Shown piece by piece: positions 16,898 to 21,357 of a stretch of 21,357 nucleotides of DNA. How positions within the stretch are numbered: the first letter of the stretch is position 1; each line of letters begins with the position of its first letter. Below the pieces are notes generated by a model. That model was not told where the DNA came from. It ran no database searches and saw only the letters and a list, made by a program, of their open reading frames with translations. The position numbers were made by a program, and so were the translations under genes. The DNA comes from Poteriospumella lacustris. Its lineage: Eukaryota; Sar; Chrysophyceae; Chromulinales; Dinobryaceae. Location of the stretch: NCBI GenBank assembly GCA_008000375.1, contig SMOI01000407.1, positions 2,347 through 23,703 on the forward strand, read 5' to 3'.

Positions 16898-19800
16898 CTA
16901 CCGCGCGGTCTGCGCGAGGTCGAAGGCGTCGAGTTTGCGCGCGAGCAGCGAGAGACTCTTGTCGAGGCGCGACACGCGGCGGCGCTGCTGCTGCCGCTCG
17001 TACGACGGCGGCGACGCGGCCGAGTCGTCGGTGGGCGACGACGACGTCGCCGCGCCGCTGCCGCCGCCCGCGCCGCGCGTCCTCGCGCCGCCTTCGGCGA
17101 GGCGCGCGTCTTTTGCGTCGGGACAGCGCCGCGGACGAGGACGACGGCGCGTGGCGGCGGCCCGACGACACCTCCGCGACGCGGCGGCGGATGTCCGCGA
17201 GCATCGCCGCGTCGCTGTCGCTCGCTGCGGAGGCCGCGGCGCCGGCGGCGTCTTCGTCGTCGCCGTCGTACTGCGGCGCGCGGTACTGCGGCGCGCGGTG
17301 GCCCGCGCGGCGGCGGCGGCGGCGGCGGCGGAGGGTGCGGGGCGGCGAAGAGGCCGCGGTTGTGCTGGCCGAAGACGATGAGCTCCTCGCGCTCCGTCGG
17401 CGACGCCGGCTGCAGCTCGCGCAGCTGCATCGCCGACGCCGCCGGCGGCAGCGGCCGCGACGCCGCTAGCGACGACGACGCCGCCAGCGACGGGCGCCAG
17501 GGCGCAGCAGCGACGGGACGGGGCAGCGCGGCAGCGGGCGGCGCGGCGGCGGGCGGCGCGTGGCGCACGAGGGTGAAGAGGTGCAGCACGCGCTGGCACA
17601 GCGCCTGCTGCTCCTGCGCGAGGCCCTGCAACAGGTGCTTCAGCGCGGCGCCCTCCTCCTGCCACCGCTGCGCCACCGTCACCGACGCCGACAGGAACAG
17701 GCGCTCGAGGCGCTGCGCGCACTGCTCCGCGCGCTGCTGCAGCGACGACACGTGCGCGTCCAGCGCCAGCAGCGTGTCGCGGTCGATGGCCGCGCCGCCG
17801 CCGCCGCTGTGGCCGCCGCTGGCGCCGTGACCGGCGGCGGAGACGGCGAGCTGCTGCTGCGAGTCGAGCAGCGCGAGGGCGAGCGCCGGGTCGATCTGGC
17901 GGCGCCGCAGCTGGTCGTTGTCGCGCTCGAGGCGCGCGACGAGGTCGACGAGCTCGCGCTGCTTCTCCTCGAGCAGCGCGCGCTGCGCCTCGCCGGCCTC
18001 GTGCTGCGCCTGCAGCGCGAGCAGCTGGTCGCGCTGCGACGCGCAGAGCGTCTCGAGGCGCGCGCGCTCGTCGCCGACGTAGCGCAGGTCGCGCTGCAGC
18101 AGCTGCCGCTCGGTGACGAGCGCCTCGAGGCGCGCGGACAGCGCCGCGACGGCGTCCTCGAAGGTCTCGAGCTGCGCCGCGTCGGCTTTGTACGCGGCGA
18201 GCTGCTGCTCCTGCGCCGCGAGCTGCGCCGCGAGGCGGTCGATCTGGCGCGCCTGGTGGTCGGCGTGCAGCGCGGCCTGCTCCTTGTCGCTCTGCAGCGC
18301 GTCCGCGCGCGCCGTCAGCGCCGCGAGCTGCGCGCTGTGCTGCTGCAGCAGCACGTCGCGCAGCGCCTGCAGCTCGGACAGCTCCTGCGCGTGGCGCGCC
18401 GCGTCGCGCGCGAAGACGTGCTGCAGGCGCGCCATGGCCTGCTGCGCGTCGGCGACGCGCTGCTGCAGCAGCGCGACCTTCTCCTGCGCCGACAGGTGCA
18501 GCGCGTCGGCCTGCGCCAGCGTCTGCGTCGCGCGCTGCGCGAAGACGCCGCGCAGCCGCTGCGTGCGCTGGACCTTCACGTGGAAGCGCTCGATGGCGAC
18601 GGCCATCGCGTGGCGGAAGTCCTCGAGCTGCCGCGCGTGGTCGTCGACGGCCGCGTGCAGCGTCGCCGCGGCCTCCTCCGCGTCGCTGTCGCTGTCGCTG
18701 AACGGCGTCGCGCCGAAGGCGCCGTCGTCGTCTTCGCCGTCGTCGTAGTACGGCGCCGCCGCCGACAGCGACGACGACTTCGGCGCGCTGCGTTTGGCGC
18801 CCCGGCGCTGGCGGTGGCCGCCGCGGTGCGCGTGGTGGGCGGCGGTGTGCAGCGAGAAGGCGAGGCCCGGGCTCGACGGGCCGGCGCTGGCCGCGAGGAA
18901 CGCGCCGGGCGCCTCGAAAGGGTCGAAGGCCGCGTCGCCACCGCGCGGCGCGGGCGTCAGCGTCGCCGCCGCCGCCGGTGTCGCGCCGCCGTCGACGAGG
19001 TGGGCGAGCGCGTGGTCCCAGGCGCCCACCGCCTGCTGCAGCATGCGCAGGATGGGCACCACGCGCTCCCAGAAGCGCAGGTGCTCGTCCTGCGCCGCGC
19101 GCAGCGCCTGTTTGCTGCGCTGCACGCGCCGCTGGAGCACCTCGAAGCGCTTCGACAGCGGCCCGAACGACGCGCGCTGCTCCGCCAGCGTCGTCTCGAG
19201 ACGCGCGTGCGCCTCGCGCAGCAGGAGCAGCTCGCGGCCGTGCTCCTTCTCCTGCGCCGCGACGCGGTCGTGCGTGTCGCGCAGCTGGCGGTGCTCGGCC
19301 TGCAGCGCGTCGAGCTGCTTCGTGGCGCGCTGGTGCTCGGCCGTGAGGTACTCGTGGTCCTTCTGCAGCGAGAAGTGGCGGTGCGTCGCCTCGACCAGCT
19401 CCGACTGCAGCTTCTGGTGCACGAGCTTCCAGCGCTCGTTGTCGCGCGCCAGCGACTCGGCCGTCTCCGACTTGGAGCCCAGCTCGGTGGACACGTAGCT
19501 GAGCTTGGCGAGCTCCTGCTTCGTCAGCGACAGCTCCGCCTCCGTCTCGGCGTAGCGCCGGCGGCCGTCGTCATTCTCTTTGCACGCGGCCTCGTGCTTC
19601 ACCTGCAGCGTCATCTTCTCCATCGTCTCGGCGCGCAGCGCGTCCTGCAGCTCCTGCGCGCGGCGGTGGGCGTCCTGCAGCTCGCGGCGCAGCCCCGACA
19701 GCAGCTGCAGCTCGTCGCCCTTCGCCTGCAGCTCCGCGCGCAGGTGCTCGATCAGCGCGGCCTTCTCGCGGTTCTCGACGCGGATCGTCTCCACCTCCGC

Positions 19801-21085
19801 GATCATGCCCTCCAGCCGCGCGCGCTCGGTGGCCATGACGCCGCGCAGGGCGCGCAGCTCCTCGTTCTTCTCCTCGACGCGCGAGGCGCAGTCCTCTTTG
19901 ACGCGGTGGTTCTCGTTGGCGTCGGCGGTGCGCAGCTCGGCCAGCGTCTTGTCCATCATGGCCTGCTTCTTGGCCACCTCCTGCTGGTAGTTGTCGCGGA
20001 TGTCGGCCATCATCTGCACTTGGCCGGCGCGCAGCTTCTCGATTTCGCCGTCGTGGCGCTCGCGCAGCGTCTTCAGCTGCTCCTCGTGCTGGTGGCTCAG
20101 CTCCATCATCCGCGCGCGGTGGCGGTCCTCGGCGGCGTCCTTTAGCTGCACGATGTCGCGGACCTGTTGCTGTGGGCGGCGTCACAGAGGCACAGGGGCA
20201 CGGGCCGAAGGGGGCGGGTCAGCGGGCGGCGGGCAGCGGCAGCGGTGGCGCACAGACGCGACGTACCTTCAGACGCTCCTTCTCCTCGTGCTCCTCCTCC
20301 AGGCGGATCTTGAACAGATCGACGTGTGCGCGGCATTGCGTCACCTCCTCCTCCCAGGCGGAGGCCTGTTCCTGGCTGCGGTGCCACTTCTCCTCGACGC
20401 GCGCGCGGTCGGCGTGTCCCTCCGAGACGCGGTCCTGCAGGTGCGCCACCGTCACTTCCGATTGTTTCTACACGACGCAGCAGCGGACGGGGGATGGGGT
20501 CAGGCGAGCGGCTCAACAGACACCGGCGGCGGCCGGGCGACTCACCAGGCGGTCCTCCAGCTGCGACCTCTCTTGCTCCTTCAGCAGCAGCTGCTGGCGC
20601 GTCTCGTGCAGCTCTTTCTCCAGCGAAATGAGCTGGCCGCGAAACTCGTGGGCGATGTCTTCATTGCTGTGTTTGAGACCTCGGATCTTCGATTCGAGCT
20701 CGTCCTGACGCTCGAGCGACTCCTTGCAGCGGTCCAGCTCCTGCTTCAGCGTGTTGATGACGCCGGACGCCTTGACCATCAACAGCTCGCGCTGCTCCAG
20801 CTCAATCTGCATTTCCTCTAACTTGATTTTGAGGTCGTGGACTTCTGCTTTGGCCGTGGCGGTCACTGCATCCTGGCGGTGCTCGCCGTCTTGGAATTTT
20901 TTCAAATTTTCCTCCAAATGGTAGATGCGCATCTTCAACTCGAAGTTTTGCTTCTCCAGTCGTTGCTTCTCATCGAGATCCTCACGAAAGACTGTGGAAG
21001 ATGTACTGAAGGGCGTAGCGCTTTGAAATATTGTGGATCTTTCGAAAGATCTTTCGATATTTGGCGAACGATGTCGATCGCTCAT
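16898..21085 (-). CDS. CM1-motif centrosomin-like long coiled-coil protein
   Basis: Minus strand, exons 21085-20546 (180 codons), 20467-20267 (67 codons) and 20169 onward, all phase 0. Residues 32-64 contain a centrosomin motif 1 (Cnn_1N): EDLDEKQRLEKQNFELKMR, then IYHLEENL. In animals and fungi CM1 proteins (centrosomin/CDK5RAP2, Mto1, Pcp1) bind gamma-tubulin complexes and start microtubules at centrosomes or spindle poles, and a similar basal-body or spindle-pole role is likely here. The rest is almost continuous coiled coil to about residue 1100, broken by a disordered Ser/Gly/His/Asp-rich segment in mid-protein. The frame is convincing to about 17330 (ELIVFGQHNRGLFAAP, then a Pro run). 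Beyond that, protein-like pieces lie in the other two frames, ending SRLDKSLSLLARKLDAFDLA and stop 16898. Staying in the first frame gives an Arg/Pro-rich end at 16705 (about 1401 residues). I find no GT-AG introns that fix this. Confidence 0.82.
20170..20266 (-). other. Second intron of the CM1 gene
   Basis: 97 bp, donor GTACGT, acceptor CCCACAG, with CGCTGACCC and TGTGACGCC as branch-like candidates. A second AG 6 nt further (CAACAG) could remove two Gln residues by tandem acceptor use. Phase 0. Confidence 0.82.
20468..20545 (-). other. First intron of the CM1 gene
   Basis: 78 bp, donor GTGAGT, acceptor CGTGTAG, with GCCTGACCC as a branch-site-like element. Phase 0. The join continues the coiled-coil heptads from LEDRL into KQSEV. 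Confidence 0.82.
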
Positions 21086-21357
21086 GTTGTGTTGGGCTTT
21101 GCACCGCCGCCCCGCACACACACGAAAAGACGGCACACGAGAGATGGGGCGATGCGGATGTCACCCTTCGAATCGACAATACCCGTCAGCAGGGATAGGT
21201 CGCTGTCCCGGGCAGTTCTAAAGGGCGAGGCTCTCATCACAACCCTCCGGGGTCATCGCCGGGTGCAGCGCCGCAGCGGCGGCAGAGGCGCGGTCAACGG
21301 TCGAGACAGAGGAATTGCGCTGCGGTCTCCTCCGAGAATTGCGTAAATCCTCTATTC
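21086..21357. other. Upstream region of the CM1 gene
   Basis: Contains the promoter and leader of gene 8 on the minus strand. A short plus-strand frame (ATG 21151 or 21157 to TAA 21346, about 63 residues, Arg/Ser-rich) is open but has no recognisable feature, so I do not call it a gene. CACACACAC occurs near 21113-21122. No RNA gene was seen. Confidence 0.4.

Noticed and set aside
17560-20145. 861-residue plus-strand frame antisense to the CM1 gene
   Set aside because: It is the Leu/Arg/Ala/Val shadow of the coiled-coil codons. The minus strand has introns, CM1 and heptads.
21151-21346. Short plus-strand frame at the right edge
   Set aside because: About 63 residues, Arg/Ser-rich, with no motif or splice support.

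Overview
This is a gene-dense, very GC-rich nuclear window from a eukaryotic protist. Evidence for a eukaryote is direct: GT-AG introns of about 64-115 bp interrupt otherwise continuous proteins, the products include a seven-helix receptor-like protein kinase and a centrosomin-type (CM1) microtubule-organising protein, and there are no bacterial operons or ribosome-binding sites. Seven-helix segments fused to tyrosine-kinase-like (TKL) kinases are best known from oomycetes, so a stramenopile-type protist is my best guess. The organism is not identified. One protein starts with a signal peptide followed by Phe, as in plastid-targeted proteins of red-lineage algae, which would fit a photosynthetic relative, but that is a single weak hint.

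Layout from left to right: (1) 36-1620 +, an unrecognised two-exon helical/acidic protein; (2) 1939-6220 +, a 7TM TKL receptor-like kinase with a PAS-like region and a long repetitive tail; (3) 6671-8549 -, a two-exon coiled-coil protein convergent with the kinase; (4) 8997-9575 +, a small Ser-rich basic protein divergent from gene 3; (5) 9924-13465 -, a large alpha-helical (HEAT/ARM-like) protein with an N-terminal signal sequence; (6) 13856-14934 +, a possible PAAT-like protein split between two overlapping frames; (7) 15042-16279 -, a three-exon, ten-helix EamA/DMT-type transporter; (8) 16898-21085 -, a long coiled-coil protein with an N-terminal CM1 motif. Genes 3/4 and 5/6 are divergent pairs; 2/3, 4/5 and 6/7 are convergent; 7 and 8 are tandem. 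No shared pathway is evident: the set mixes signalling, cytoskeleton and transport.

The most interesting non-coding structure is upstream of the transporter. An AT-richer island holds four related 14-bp near-palindromes spaced 30-32 bp apart (16509-16615), followed by a degenerate 10-bp-period array (16659-16761). Other nucleotide-level signals are a heavily iterated heptamer GTGTCGC in coding, intronic and untranslated DNA, TGTAAA/TGTAAATA motifs after several stop codons, and a 19-bp minisatellite between genes 5 and 6. Frame breaks in genes 6 and 8, and possibly gene 5, fall in extreme-GC low-complexity tracts. They need transcript data to tell introns from sequence errors.
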